A stretch of 64,000 nucleotides of DNA from Collinsella aerofaciens (GCF_015670795.1 NZ_JADPCJ010000003.1:46243-110242), one strand, 5' to 3'; positions 1 through 9,270 are shown, counted from the first letter of the stretch. Numbers and translations: made by a program. The notes: generated by a model from the sequence alone, not told the origin.

Positions 1-36
1 CGCGAGGGCGGCGAGCGCGTTAAGGAATTTCAGCAT
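1..36 (-). CDS. Small membrane peptide, copy 1 (cut by window edge)
   Basis: Only the first 12 codons are inside the window. They start at an ATG at 36 preceded by the same GGAGG ribosome binding site as copy 2. The visible residues MLKFLNALAALA are identical to the start of copy 2, and about 130 bases around and upstream of the start are nearly identical between the copies. This is one unit of a tandem gene duplication. Function is unknown; see copy 2. Confidence 0.6.
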   Translation of the reverse strand, partial: MLKFLNALAALA

Positions 37-336
37 TTGGGGACCTCCGATCGAGTCGTCGGCCGCCCGCGCACGGGATGCGTCGCAAGGATATTTTACT
101 GCGAGCGTATGCACCCGCAGCTGGTAAACGCGATTTTGACAAACATTTGTTCGATAGCTATAAACACGATTCCTCATCCAGCGGAACCTGGCCGCATTGT
201 CCGGGTTTGCCCGACGTGTTTGCGTTTTCAAAATGTCCCGAATCGGCGAAGCGATTCGGGATACAATAACTACAGGAAACGACGCACCCCGCGTAAGTGT
301 TCGAAAGCGCGGGCGGCCTAGTTTTCTGGTTTTGTT

Positions 337-366
337 AAATGCCCGGGCCTCTAACCCCGGGCATTC
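337..366. terminator. GC-rich hairpin just behind the small peptide gene
   Basis: The arms TGCCCGGG and CCCGGGCA pair across a short loop directly after the stop codon at 367. The T-rich side is on the plus strand (TTCTTATTT), so the hairpin could end transcripts from either direction, including an antisense RNA to the small gene. Confidence 0.45.
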
Positions 367-519
367 TTATTTGCGCTTGTTGCGGCGCAAATGCCTTCTA
401 CCGTCCGCACCGCGCGTGCGCCTACGGACCTTAAACCGAACCTCATACGAGTCAAGAAACGCGATGACGAACGAGCCCACTGCCGCGAGGGCGGCGAGCG
501 CGTTAAGGAATTTCAGCAT
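367..519 (-). CDS. 50-residue basic single-pass membrane peptide, copy 2
   Basis: The ORF starts at an ATG at 519 with a clear CGGAGG seven bases upstream. Residues 4-22 form one hydrophobic segment, and residues 28-50 are very rich in Arg and Lys. This shape (one membrane helix plus a cationic tail, about 50 residues, tandem copies with conserved leaders) resembles type I toxin-antitoxin toxins and holin-like toxins, but I do not recognise a named family. A longer in-frame reading from 597 lacks a ribosome binding site and was not used. Small membrane regulators are the alternative. The call as a real gene rests on the ribosome binding site and its duplication; the toxin role is inference. 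Confidence 0.5.
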   Translation of the reverse strand: MLKFLNALAALAAVGSFVIAFLDSYEVRFKVRRRTRGADGRRHLRRNKRK

Positions 520-694
520 TTGGGGACCTCCGATCGAGTCGTCGGCCGCCCGCGCACGGGATGCGTCGCAAGGGTATTTTACTGCGAGCACTCGCACTTA
601 CAGCTGGTAAACGCAATATTTGCAAACATCTGTTCGATATTCATACGCTTGATACATCGGGCAATGGAGCCTGGCTGCGTTATCCCAAAAAGAA

Positions 695-725
695 CGGGGC
701 AGACTCCAGTGCGGAGTCTGCCCCG
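695..725 (-). terminator. Terminator of the pilus locus
   Basis: Perfect arms CGGGGCAGACTCC and GGAGTCTGCCCCG flank a 5-base loop. On the minus strand they are followed by TTCTTTTT. It lies 100 bases past the stop of the last pilin gene and suggests that no further gene, such as a sortase, follows in the same transcript. Confidence 0.8.
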
Positions 726-825
726 AAAAGAGAATGGCAAAGCAAGAACGTGGATGGACGAGAAAAGTGTCCGCAAGTCTCATGGCCATCACATCCCACC
801 TGCCAAAGGGATGGGTGAGCGAGCG

Positions 826-2562
826 TTACTCCTGCTCGGACTCCTCAGCCTGCTTACGGCTGCGGATGAGGTGCGCCACGCCGATGCACAGCACCGCGCC
901 ACCAGCGATCCAAGTGAAGGTCACGCCGTTGAGACCGGTCAACGGGAGGTTAGAGCCCTTCTTGTTCTTGACGGTGAGGGTGACGGTGCCGTCGGTGACT
1001 TTCGGGGTGACCAAAGTGGAACCGTCCTTCCCTGCGGTCACTTTCAACGTATTCGGATCAGTGTTCCCAGCGAACGTCTTGCCCTCGAGTTCACCAAGAC
1101 CCTCGGCGGTAATGGTGAAGGTAAAGTCATCCAACGTGTTGTAGCCAGGGTTACTGCCCTCAACCTCGTGCACCGTGTAGGTACCGGCGTCGAGTCCGGT
1201 TACGCTGATTTCACCACTCTCATTAGTCTTAAACCGATGTTCATCATTGCCAAGCGAACCGTTCTCCTGAACATACTGCAGGCCCACTTTGCCAGTCTCA
1301 AGCTCGTCAGCGCCCGTGGCCTTGATGGTAAACTCAACATCCTTGAGCTTGGTGTTGTCTTCCGAATCTTCCTTGACGAGCTTAAGCGCATAGGTGTAAT
1401 CACGAACGGTATCGAGCACGGACTCACCCTTGCCATCGCTCATGGGGTTATTGGAGTAGATGAGCTTGACGCTGTTGGGATTGCCCTCGCCGCCAACAGT
1501 AACCTTATCGACCTTCTTGTGGTCGAGCTTGGCAGTATAAGTGACGACGACATTAGAGCGGCCGTCGAGCGTCGCGCCGGCTACGTTCGCAGCAGTTTTG
1601 AGGTCGGTAAACTTTACGGTCAACGTGTTAGTTGTATTATCAATCGAAGCATCGTAACCAGTCTTGTCGCCCTCAGTCGAGTTACGAGAAAGGGTCTTAT
1701 CGCCGATTTTAACTTCAATGGTGCCCGCGTCTGCCGTAAGGCCGGCAGAGAGCACGTCGTTAAACTCATAATAGTAGGTGTCGAACGTGGCGATGTTGTC
1801 GGCAACGGTGCCCGTCAGCTGGTAATGGACGTCCTGATCCATTTGGGAATCTGCCTTGTCTTTCCAATCGCTACCGGGCTTGTCGTCTTTGACCTTCTTC
1901 TCGACCGTAGGAATGCTGGTCTTCTCGGTAACCTCAACAGCGCTGCCGCCCACGACAGCGAAAATCGGGGAAGTACCAGTCTGCTTTTTGCCGGAATGGC
2001 TATCCGCAGTGCCGATAGAGTCAACGTCCGTCAGGAAGAGATAGTAGCCAGAGTTATCAAATGATACTGAGATGTCCGCGGCGAAAGCAGCGGTAGAAGC
2101 TCCCCTTGGCGTGACAGGAGTAGTGTCCTTGACCAAGCTAGCAATCGTATCGAGCAAATCACCATTGTTCACAACCTGAGAAGCATCCTGGAGATATGTG
2201 GCCATCCAGTCGGCGACGTCCTGTGCAGAGGGAGTCTCGGGAAGCTCGCCGCCTTTCTCGTCACTCTTTATGGCGGCAATGATGCCATTCTTAGCAGCGG
2301 CAGATAGTCCGTCGGCCCAATCGACGTTGGACGCGACCTTCTTCCCGTCCTTGTCCACGACATCGGCCTTAAAGATCTGGTATGCCTTGTACTTCGCATC
2401 GCCGTTCTCAGTGTTCTTATTGATGGTGATGCTATTGGTCGTGGCAGCCGCCACATCATCAGCAAACGCCATGGTCACCGGGGCCATGACGCCGCCGAAA
2501 CTCAGTGCTGCTGTGAGGCCGGCGGTTACTGCCAGGCGTGCGATGTTCTTGCTCATGCTCAT
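826..2562 (-). CDS. LPLTG-anchored isopeptide-forming pilin, probable shaft subunit
   Basis: A 578-residue surface protein. I chose the ATG at 2562 because AGAGGAAAAGAAG precedes it; a longer reading from 2628 has no ribosome binding site. A signal peptide is followed by a fimbrial N-terminal domain (starting at the TINKNTENGD region), a middle domain with the AFDTYYYEF-like pattern of isopeptide fimbrial subunits, and a Cna_B-like domain with the E-box-like segment YTVHEVEGSNPGY. The C-terminus carries LPLTG, a hydrophobic helix and a basic tail, so sortase anchoring is expected. It is a paralog of the next gene upstream (shared YQIF...ADVV and SAGL...A segments). A pilin-like lysine is visible near TVEKKVKDD. 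Shaft role is inferred from its place as last gene and its domain order. Confidence 0.85.
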   Translation of the reverse strand: MSMSKNIARLAVTAGLTAALSFGGVMAPVTMAFADDVAAATTNSITINKNTENGDAKYKAYQIFKADVVDKDGKKVASNVDWADGLSAAAKNGIIAAIKSDEKGGELPETPSAQDVADWMATYLQDASQVVNNGDLLDTIASLVKDTTPVTPRGASTAAFAADISVSFDNSGYYLFLTDVDSIGTADSHSGKKQTGTSPIFAVVGGSAVEVTEKTSIPTVEKKVKDDKPGSDWKDKADSQMDQDVHYQLTGTVADNIATFDTYYYEFNDVLSAGLTADAGTIEVKIGDKTLSRNSTEGDKTGYDASIDNTTNTLTVKFTDLKTAANVAGATLDGRSNVVVTYTAKLDHKKVDKVTVGGEGNPNSVKLIYSNNPMSDGKGESVLDTVRDYTYALKLVKEDSEDNTKLKDVEFTIKATGADELETGKVGLQYVQENGSLGNDEHRFKTNESGEISVTGLDAGTYTVHEVEGSNPGYNTLDDFTFTITAEGLGELEGKTFAGNTDPNTLKVTAGKDGSTLVTPKVTDGTVTLTVKNKKGSNLPLTGLNGVTFTWIAGGAVLCIGVAHLIRSRKQAEESEQE

Positions 2563-2670
2563 CTTCTTTTCCTCTGCTTTCTGCTCGAATTCCATTTGAT
2601 CTAAATCTGTCTGTCTGTGTCTTAGCATCTACTTCGCTACGTCTCGCCCCGCTCTCTGTGGGGCTGCCAG

Positions 2671-4341
2671 CTACTCTTTATGGCTGCCACCTCCCCGCTT
2701 GACCAGGAGCGCGACCACGATGAGCGCGGCTCCGGCGACCGCTGCGGCGGCCGCGGCGTACATTGCCATATCGCCAGTCGAGGGCATAAAGCCTCCGGTG
2801 GTAATGCTAGGGGGTGTGCCGGTGGGCGTGTTGATGAGAGACGCCTCCAGGCTGCCCGTCGACCCGTCCGCGCTGTCGGCGCGCAGGGGCGACTCGGCCG
2901 TGATGGTGAGCTTGGGCTTGGCGGCGGCCACCTGGTCGACGTCCAGGCCCTCGGCCTTGACCGTCATTGAGCGCGTGCCCTCAAAGGCGGTGTAGCCCTT
3001 GGGCGCCTTGAGCTCACGGACCTCCAGCTTGCCCGAGTCCACGCCCGAGACGGTCACGCGGCCGTCCTCGCCCGTGGTGACGGTGGCCTTGCCCTCCGCA
3101 TCCCACGTACCGTCGGCCGCCAGCGTGCGGCCGCGGTCGTCGGCGATGCTCAGGACCGCCCCGGCAAGCGGCTTGTCGCCGTCGCTGCCGCGCTTGGTGA
3201 GCGCGAGATCCCAGGTGTAGGCGCACGCATCGTCGCTCGGCGTGCGGGTGAAGCCGGCGTCGCCGGACTGGTCGGCAAAGGGAGAGCGCGGGTAGCGCAG
3301 GTAGACCTCGTTGGGGTTGCCCTTCGCGATGCCGTGGTTGCACGCGCTGTTGAGCGGCGCATTGTACACGACGACCACGCGGGCGCCCGCGGCAAAGGCG
3401 TCGGCCCCGCCGAGCGCGGCGATCAGGTCGCCGGTGCGCACGGTGAAGGTCTTACCGTCGGCCGCTACCTTGGTGGCGCACTGGGCCGTGATGTCGGTCC
3501 AACCCTTCGCGGGCTCGGTGCCGGCGCGACCGTCCTTGCCGGCCGAGACGGCGTCGAAGCCGCCGTCCGCGCCCGCCGCCACGTACACGCGCACGCTCGC
3601 GGCCACCTTGGAGGGGTCGAGCCCCGCGCTCATGGTGTCGACGAACCGCACCGTGTAGGTGTCGTAGGCCGTGAGCCCCGCCGGGACCGTGGCCGAGAGG
3701 CGCCAGTACAGGTCGTCGGCGACCGTGGCGTCGGCGGCCTTCTGCCAGGCGGCGGTGCCGTCCTCCAGCACGTGCTTGGCGACCTTGGGGGTCGCGGCCT
3801 TGGGCTTGACGGTAACGGCGCTGCCGCCGACCAGGGCCATGATCGGCGCGGTGCCGGCCTCACCCTGGGCGATGGCGTCGTCGTCGGCGACGATGAGCCA
3901 GTAGCCGCAGGGCAGCTCGGCCGCCGTGCCGGCGTTAAGGGCCACAGACACGGCGCCAGAGCGCTGGAGGGAACGAGCGAGCTGTGCGCTCAGCGCGCCC
4001 GTAAGGTGGGAATCGGTGTTTAGCCACTCGGCAGCTTCCTGCGCGGTGGTCTGGGAACTGGGCATGCCGGCGCTGTGCAGCACAGGCAGCGCGGCGTCGC
4101 GCGCGGCGTCGCTTGCCCAGGCGAGGGCGGTGGCGATCTTGGCGTCGCTGTCGCCGTCGACGACGTTGGCGCTAAAGATCTGGTAGGCGTCGTAGCTGCG
4201 CGCCACGGTGCCGCTCACCGTGATGGAACCGGTCGAGGTCGGCGCGGCCTGCGCGGAAGCGGGGAACACAACCGCGCAGGTGCCGATCAGAAGGGCAAGC
4301 AGCGCAAACAAGATCGGGAAGGAGCAAACTTTCTTATTCAC
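2671..4341 (-). CDS. MPSTG-anchored isopeptide-forming pilin (paralog)
   Basis: A 556-residue pilin read from a GTG at 4341 with GGGAGG upstream. The start overlaps the stop of the tip gene by 8 bases (GTGAATAA), so translation is probably coupled. It has a signal peptide, a YQIFSANVVDG N-terminal domain, a fimbrial isopeptide domain, a Cna_B domain with a good E-box (VRELKAPKGY), and an unusual sorting signal MPSTG followed by an Ala-rich membrane helix and KRGGG tail. It is far more GC-rich than both neighbours although homologous to the downstream pilin, which suggests a different recent history. Basal subunit or alternative shaft are both possible. Confidence 0.83.
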   Translation of the reverse strand: MNKKVCSFPILFALLALLIGTCAVVFPASAQAAPTSTGSITVSGTVARSYDAYQIFSANVVDGDSDAKIATALAWASDAARDAALPVLHSAGMPSSQTTAQEAAEWLNTDSHLTGALSAQLARSLQRSGAVSVALNAGTAAELPCGYWLIVADDDAIAQGEAGTAPIMALVGGSAVTVKPKAATPKVAKHVLEDGTAAWQKAADATVADDLYWRLSATVPAGLTAYDTYTVRFVDTMSAGLDPSKVAASVRVYVAAGADGGFDAVSAGKDGRAGTEPAKGWTDITAQCATKVAADGKTFTVRTGDLIAALGGADAFAAGARVVVVYNAPLNSACNHGIAKGNPNEVYLRYPRSPFADQSGDAGFTRTPSDDACAYTWDLALTKRGSDGDKPLAGAVLSIADDRGRTLAADGTWDAEGKATVTTGEDGRVTVSGVDSGKLEVRELKAPKGYTAFEGTRSMTVKAEGLDVDQVAAAKPKLTITAESPLRADSADGSTGSLEASLINTPTGTPPSITTGGFMPSTGDMAMYAAAAAAVAGAALIVVALLVKRGGGSHKE

Positions 4342-7300
4342 GACGCTTACCTCCCTTCGCATTCGCCTTGCGACGAATGTGCATCCAGACCGCAGCAGCG
4401 CAAAGCACCACCGCGCCGGCAAGGTACGTCAGAGTGACGCCCGACATACCAGAAAGGGGCAAAGAGGTGGAGTAGGTGTTGGTGAAGGTGGGGATGGACT
4501 TGGGCTTGGTAGTATCGGATCCATCGTTGTATTCCACGGGAGCCGCTTCGTCGATGGGTTTGCCGTCAGCATCCTTGATCTGGGTGTAGGTCACCTTGGT
4601 TGTGATTCCAGCATCGTCATCCTTTGCGACAACCGTAAGCTTATAGACCGTCTGATCAAACTTGTAATGCGGATAGGTCGATCCTTCGTTCTTCTCGCAC
4701 ACATAGTACGTAAAGGTCTTGGAAGGGCCACCCGTTGAGTCGCCCGGGTCGGGATTATTCCTGATATCAGAGAGCGAGTACTTGAGCTCAACCGTTTTAT
4801 TTTTATCAGTGACGTCCTTGAACGATAGCGTCTGCCCCTTATCATTACCAGAGGTCACGGCAGTTCCGATGATGTGATTAAAGTCTCTGTCTGTCGCAAG
4901 CTGAAGTGTAAACTCCTTCATCTCGCCACCCTCAACGACCTTAGTCGCCTCAGGAGTCCAAGAAACCTCAGGGTCGTACTTGTTGGTGAAGGTTGCCTTG
5001 TTGGTGGAGGTTGCGCTGCTGGAGTCGACGATCGAATAATACCCATTAGCATCTACTGACACAGTCCTCGGCGAGCTAGCTGAACCCCCAGGATTCTTAG
5101 TCACGTCCACACGATCAATCGTGTAGCTATAGACATTAAGATTTTTAAACTCATCCGTCTTTCCCTGTATCGGAACAGACATAAGTACAGTCGACGTGTA
5201 TTTGACTGTCACCTTAATCTCATATACAGCACGATCGTATATGACACCAGGAAGTTTGCCCGCATCTTCGACCAAGTAGTATGTAATTTCGGCAGCACCA
5301 TTCGCTAAGAACTGCTTGCGAACGTCTTCGTTATTAAGAAGCTGCTTGCGAACGTCTTCGCTAAGGTCAAAGGCGATGTTGCCGTCAGCGTTATTCGGGA
5401 CAGATTCGACAAACTCGCAGCCACCTTTGTCGAATTCATCATTCTTCCAATAAGGCGCCTTCGCAGTATCCGAGGCCTTGCGATAAACCGTAAAGGTGAA
5501 CTCCTTATCTTTGAGGTCGCGGCCGGTCAACTTCTTGGTTGCCTTCAACTTAAGGCTCGGGTAGACGTACGTATCCGCAGGCTCGCCTAGGTACAAGTCG
5601 CCATTCGACATGATGCCGCCACCATGGTTCCAGGAATAGTTGTCCGTGATGAAAGTTGTCACTCTATCATTCTGTACTGCCTCAGCCACCGCTTTATCCT
5701 TGGCGCTAACACCCGAAATCAGACCGATGCTATTTTTTACCTGAGCAACACCGTTGGCGGGGATGGTAATGGGACCCTTTAGCTCAATGCTTCCCGAATA
5801 CTTGGCGTCTATATCGCCAAGCATCTTGCCGCTTACCACTGCGACCGGCGTTGTGTGACCTGTCGCTGCGAGGAAGAAATCGGCATGACCGTACTTGCGA
5901 AAATCCTCCGAATTGTATGCCTCTTGATCTTCAGTCTTATTAGTACCTTCAGCACCACCAGCTGAAAGATGGGGCGTACCATCATTACCAGTGCCATCTG
6001 CCCGATTGTATTCTTTGAATTCTTGCTCAGCGCCGGCAGACAAATTGCCAAAGATTGCCGTGCCCTTTGTGTTCGTTACCAACGTCTTGCCCGTGGGGCA
6101 GGCTGCTACGCCGCCGCCATAGCCGCCAGCGGTATTGCTGCTAATGTACGAGTTGTATACAAATAATCTACCAGCGGTCTTTTCCTGACCCTCAATCGAG
6201 TTTCCCTGAACAAAGATGCCGCCACCGCCCCAGTCAAAGCGAGACATGCAGCGGTTGTGAGTAATGTAGACTTTGCTGTTTGGAGTGCCGTTAATCATCG
6301 CGTCAACCTGCTGGCCCACTCGGATGCCGGCACCTTCAGATCGGTGGCTCACGTTAGAGGCAATAATTCCTCCCGTAATTTTGAGCCATGCCATACCTTG
6401 TTGCTTTTGATTGGTAACGTAAACGCCGCCACCAGCTTCTTCAGAATAATTGCCAGTAATCTTGCCACCAGAAATGGTGACATGGGCGCCTTTATTGGCA
6501 GCAAGCCCAGCGCCGCCATGACAACCCCAGCCATCGTGGCCGCAAAACTTAGCGTATTTATTGTTAGTGATGTAGCCACCAGAAACGGTCACACTACCGC
6601 CCGAAACCAAGATGCCGCCACCGAGACCATCCGAATCAGAATACGTAGCGTTGCCCGAGATGACACCACCGGAGAGATTCAGCTTGGCATTCTCAGCATA
6701 AATACCGCCACCAGAAGCGGCATTATTCGCTGCAATCACGCCGTCAGTCATGTTGACCGTGACTTCCGCGCCCACTACGCACAGGCCACCGCCCCAGCCG
6801 CCACGCTGCTGATTAAGATTCGCGCCGGTAATAAAACCGCCATTGATATTCACCTGAGTTTCGTTACTATTCCCCACGGCAAGGATGATATGACCGTCGC
6901 CGGCCAAATCCCCCGGTGTCGTGATCATGCCCCCGTTGAGGTTAAGCGTACCGCCATCCGCAACCGAAATGACTTGTTTGACCGAACCGCTGTGGGATGC
7001 AGCAACGATTGCGCCGAAACCGCTGACGACATGCTTAGTTGTAGTCTCGGTGGTCCCGAGTCCATCTTGTTTGGGCGCGCTCGTAGTCTCATAGTAAGTA
7101 AGACTCTTGGGTGCAACGCCATTAGAGCTAGATCCGTTTCCCCCTTCCCACGTCATAATCGCAGGCTGACCTGCCGTCGTTTCGGCCCGAGACTGTTCGT
7201 CTATTGTTTTACCTGAAGTTTTACCTGAGTCCTCGATGGTGAGCGTGGCTCCCTTTTTGACCACAAAGAAGGAGTCTGGGGCGCCGGCGTCGTTGTAGAC

Positions 7301-7852
7301 GCCGGCGTCGTTGTAGAGCATGTTGCCGTTAAGATCGATGGTGGTGGCTTTGTCGATGGCAATCTGCTGATTCGAATGGGCAGGACCCGTCAGTTGGAAC
7401 TTGCCGCCATTGGTAAATGCCTTAGCAACATCGCCGTTTACCTTGGTATAGTCATCGGCACTGACGGTGGCGGGAGCGTTTTCATCGTTATTTTCATCAT
7501 CCGCAGGCTGTGCGTCGGAAGGCTGCGTGTCACCCTCGACCTTCGTGTCGTCGGACGGCAGCCCTGCGGCAGCGGCGTCTTCTCCCTCGCCACCCTCAGC
7601 GTCGTCACTATTCTGGTTCTCGGTATCCCCGTTGTTGGTGTTTTCTACATCAGTAGACTCACTTGAGGAATCAGCCGCCGCCACAGTTTCCTCGGCTGCA
7701 CCCGCCTCGGCATCGTTGGCAATGGCCTGCGAGATCGGAGGCATGACGAGCGACAGCACCAGGCTCAAAACGGAGGCTCCGCACAAAACGCCTGCCAGTA
7801 CGCGGCGCGTCGCTTTTTTACTCTGCTTAGTTTTTTCTGAATTCGCTTTCAT
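4334..7852 (-). CDS. Beta-helix tip adhesin with FctA-type pilin domains and LPLSG signal
   Basis: An 1172-residue surface protein, first gene of the pilus locus. The ATG at 7852 follows GGGGAGGAG; an upstream in-frame ATG at 7903 lacks one. After a basic signal peptide comes an acidic Ser/Glu/Asp-rich linker, then repeated short units of the type GGGIYAENAKLNLSGG and NNKYAKF, typical of a right-handed parallel beta-helix (roughly residues 160-720). Two FctA/Spy0128-like pilin isopeptide domains follow (around LTGRDLKDKEFTFTVY and EGGEMKEFTLQL). The C-terminus has LPLSG, a membrane helix and KANAKGGKRR. A beta-helix head on pilin stalk domains fits a tip adhesin binding glycans or host surfaces; the ligand cannot be read from the sequence. 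Confidence 0.85.
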   Translation of the reverse strand: MKANSEKTKQSKKATRRVLAGVLCGASVLSLVLSLVMPPISQAIANDAEAGAAEETVAAADSSSESTDVENTNNGDTENQNSDDAEGGEGEDAAAAGLPSDDTKVEGDTQPSDAQPADDENNDENAPATVSADDYTKVNGDVAKAFTNGGKFQLTGPAHSNQQIAIDKATTIDLNGNMLYNDAGVYNDAGAPDSFFVVKKGATLTIEDSGKTSGKTIDEQSRAETTAGQPAIMTWEGGNGSSSNGVAPKSLTYYETTSAPKQDGLGTTETTTKHVVSGFGAIVAASHSGSVKQVISVADGGTLNLNGGMITTPGDLAGDGHIILAVGNSNETQVNINGGFITGANLNQQRGGWGGGLCVVGAEVTVNMTDGVIAANNAASGGGIYAENAKLNLSGGVISGNATYSDSDGLGGGILVSGGSVTVSGGYITNNKYAKFCGHDGWGCHGGAGLAANKGAHVTISGGKITGNYSEEAGGGVYVTNQKQQGMAWLKITGGIIASNVSHRSEGAGIRVGQQVDAMINGTPNSKVYITHNRCMSRFDWGGGGIFVQGNSIEGQEKTAGRLFVYNSYISSNTAGGYGGGVAACPTGKTLVTNTKGTAIFGNLSAGAEQEFKEYNRADGTGNDGTPHLSAGGAEGTNKTEDQEAYNSEDFRKYGHADFFLAATGHTTPVAVVSGKMLGDIDAKYSGSIELKGPITIPANGVAQVKNSIGLISGVSAKDKAVAEAVQNDRVTTFITDNYSWNHGGGIMSNGDLYLGEPADTYVYPSLKLKATKKLTGRDLKDKEFTFTVYRKASDTAKAPYWKNDEFDKGGCEFVESVPNNADGNIAFDLSEDVRKQLLNNEDVRKQFLANGAAEITYYLVEDAGKLPGVIYDRAVYEIKVTVKYTSTVLMSVPIQGKTDEFKNLNVYSYTIDRVDVTKNPGGSASSPRTVSVDANGYYSIVDSSSATSTNKATFTNKYDPEVSWTPEATKVVEGGEMKEFTLQLATDRDFNHIIGTAVTSGNDKGQTLSFKDVTDKNKTVELKYSLSDIRNNPDPGDSTGGPSKTFTYYVCEKNEGSTYPHYKFDQTVYKLTVVAKDDDAGITTKVTYTQIKDADGKPIDEAAPVEYNDGSDTTKPKSIPTFTNTYSTSLPLSGMSGVTLTYLAGAVVLCAAAVWMHIRRKANAKGGKRRE

Positions 7853-8142
7853 CGATGTCTCCTCCCCAAGAGACCGCGATCTTGCTCTTTCACTATCAAA
7901 CATATCTGCGCAACCTGTAATTGCGCACGCTTAGTAATACTATTGTAACTATTGTTTAAACATCCGAACAACAAAACCGACATTTTTGTACTCGGTTCTC
8001 AATTCTCTTGACATTTGCTCGGATTTACCTTCGTTTATTCGCTATCTGTTTTTTGTTTCTGCTGGTAATTTAGTTGCCTATTATTTTTTAATGGCATTAG
8101 ATTTATTTGCACAACATTTTGCTCAAGAGCAAACATCCTGTG

Positions 8143-8168
8143 AACGGTCGAAAATCGACCGTGAACGG
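8143..8168. promoter_or_regulatory. AACGG-N16-AACGG direct repeat (site 1), upstream of pilus genes
   Basis: AACGG occurs at 8143 and again exactly 21 bases later at 8164. Read on the minus strand the half-sites are ACCGTTCAC, close to the nine-base LytTR consensus, and the 12-base spacer also fits. An inverted repeat (ACGGTCGA/TCGACCGT) overlaps. Three other sites in the window share the same spacing. Confidence 0.5.
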
Positions 8169-8310
8169 TAGGTCATTAGCCGGGATGAATAGACTACCAA
8201 ATTGATGGGAATATCTTTAACTCATCGGTAGTTAGAAGCGCAATGTTCAGACAACCATATCTGAATTTTCGCGCAGATTTTAGGCATCAATTCGCCCAAA
8301 TCGCCTGAGG

Positions 8311-8346
8311 CCACCACAAAGATGCCTGCCCCCCCCTTTATGGTGG
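8311..8346. repeat. Dispersed palindrome family A, copy 1
   Basis: CCACCACAAAG pairs with CTTTATGGTGG across a TGCCTGCCCC loop. The same sequence recurs at 9271, 10855 and 25922. This copy has decayed slightly. It lies just past the stop of the HAD gene. Confidence 0.75.
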
Positions 8347-8359
8347 CTCTCCCCCGGCG

Positions 8360-9181
8360 CTACAGCAGATGCTCCTCGATAAAGATCGCGATGCCGTCTT
8401 TGTCGTTGCTCGCGGTTACAAAGTCGGCGGCGGCACGGGTGGCGTCGCTGCCATTTGCCATGGCCACGCCCACGCCGGCGTCGGCCACCATGCAGGTGTC
8501 GTTGTCCGCATCGCCAAACACGCAGATGTTCTGGAGCTCCATGTCGTTGAGCTCCGCCACGCGCACAAGGCCGCGCGTCTTGGACACGCGCGGATCCATG
8601 AACTCGTAGAGCCGCTGCGTGGTTTGCAGAGCCGCCGCCTTAACAGTGTTATCGGCAAACGTCGACGCCCGCTCAATCACCCGCGGCATCACCTCGGGCG
8701 CCATGGTAAACATCACCTTGGGCTGCGGCTCGCGCAACAACTCGGCAAAATCGACCACCTGGTAGGGCACACCGTCGACGCGCGACAGGTGCTCGACGCA
8801 CGCGTTGCTCTCGGGCACGTAGAACACGCCGTCTCGGGGGCAGACGGGCGTTGCCGGAAGGTCCGCCATGTGCTTGCAGATGCGCGCGATGGTCTCGCCC
8901 GGTAGCGGATAGCTCAGCTCGTTGATGTCGTGCGCGCGGTCGATGACCTCGGCGCCACCGCAGCCCACCAGCACGTCCACCAGGCCTTCGATGCCCCAGA
9001 GCTCGTACATGGCCTCGGTCGCGTGGGCGTCGCGCCCGGTGCACAGGCCAAAGAGCACGCCGCGCTCACGCAGGGCGTGGATCGCCGCCACGGTGCGCGG
9101 GGACACCGTGTGCTGGCTCGTGAGCAGCGTGCCATCGATATCGCAGAACACGGCTTTGATGTGGCTGAAGGTGGTGTCCAT
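8360..9181 (-). CDS. Cof-type HAD-superfamily hydrolase
   Basis: A 273-residue cytosolic phosphatase of the HAD IIB (Cof) type, likely acting on sugar phosphates or similar small phosphates. Motif I is DIDGTLL near the N-terminus, motif II is CTGRD, and the C-terminal GDADNDTCM block supplies the metal-binding aspartates of motif IV. Family length is usually 260-280 residues, which favours the ATG at 9181 (preceded by AAAGG) over the longer reading from 9277. It stands alone between palindromes. Substrate unknown. Confidence 0.88.
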   Translation of the reverse strand: MDTTFSHIKAVFCDIDGTLLTSQHTVSPRTVAAIHALRERGVLFGLCTGRDAHATEAMYELWGIEGLVDVLVGCGGAEVIDRAHDINELSYPLPGETIARICKHMADLPATPVCPRDGVFYVPESNACVEHLSRVDGVPYQVVDFAELLREPQPKVMFTMAPEVMPRVIERASTFADNTVKAAALQTTQRLYEFMDPRVSKTRGLVRVAELNDMELQNICVFGDADNDTCMVADAGVGVAMANGSDATRAAADFVTASNDKDGIAIFIEEHLL

Positions 9182-9270
9182 GGGGGCCTTTCTGGGTTGT
9201 GCGGCGGTGTGGGGTGTATTCGTGAACGGCGTACATGGTATACCAAGGCACGGGCCGTTGGGACCCAATC

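Larger units (their letters stand above)
1..645. repeat. Tandem duplication carrying the small peptide gene and its leader
   Basis: Bases 1-165 match 484-650 closely. The start of the small ORF, its ribosome binding site and about 70 bases of leader are almost identical; similarity fades further upstream. The period is about 483 bases. Repeated small-toxin genes of type I systems often look like this, but similar duplications arise for other reasons. Confidence 0.75.
7853..8359. other. AT-rich intergenic region upstream of the pilus locus
   Basis: This 0.5-kb stretch is distinctly AT-rich between GC-rich genes. It holds the likely pilus promoter on the minus strand (a TACAAT-like -10 near 7945 beside a TGTTTAAACA palindrome), a direct-repeat site at 8143-8168, and a dispersed palindrome at 8311-8346. 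A 61-codon plus-strand ORF at 7986-8171 has no ribosome binding site and I do not call it a gene. Confidence 0.6.

Noticed and set aside
391-2064. Long plus-strand ORF of 557 codons opposite the pilin gene
   Set aside because: It is antisense to a pilin with clear domains, LPLTG signal and ribosome binding site; it has no recognisable domain itself.
7986-8171. 61-codon ORF in the AT-rich region upstream of the pilus locus
   Set aside because: No ribosome binding site, no recognisable pattern, overlaps a likely control site.
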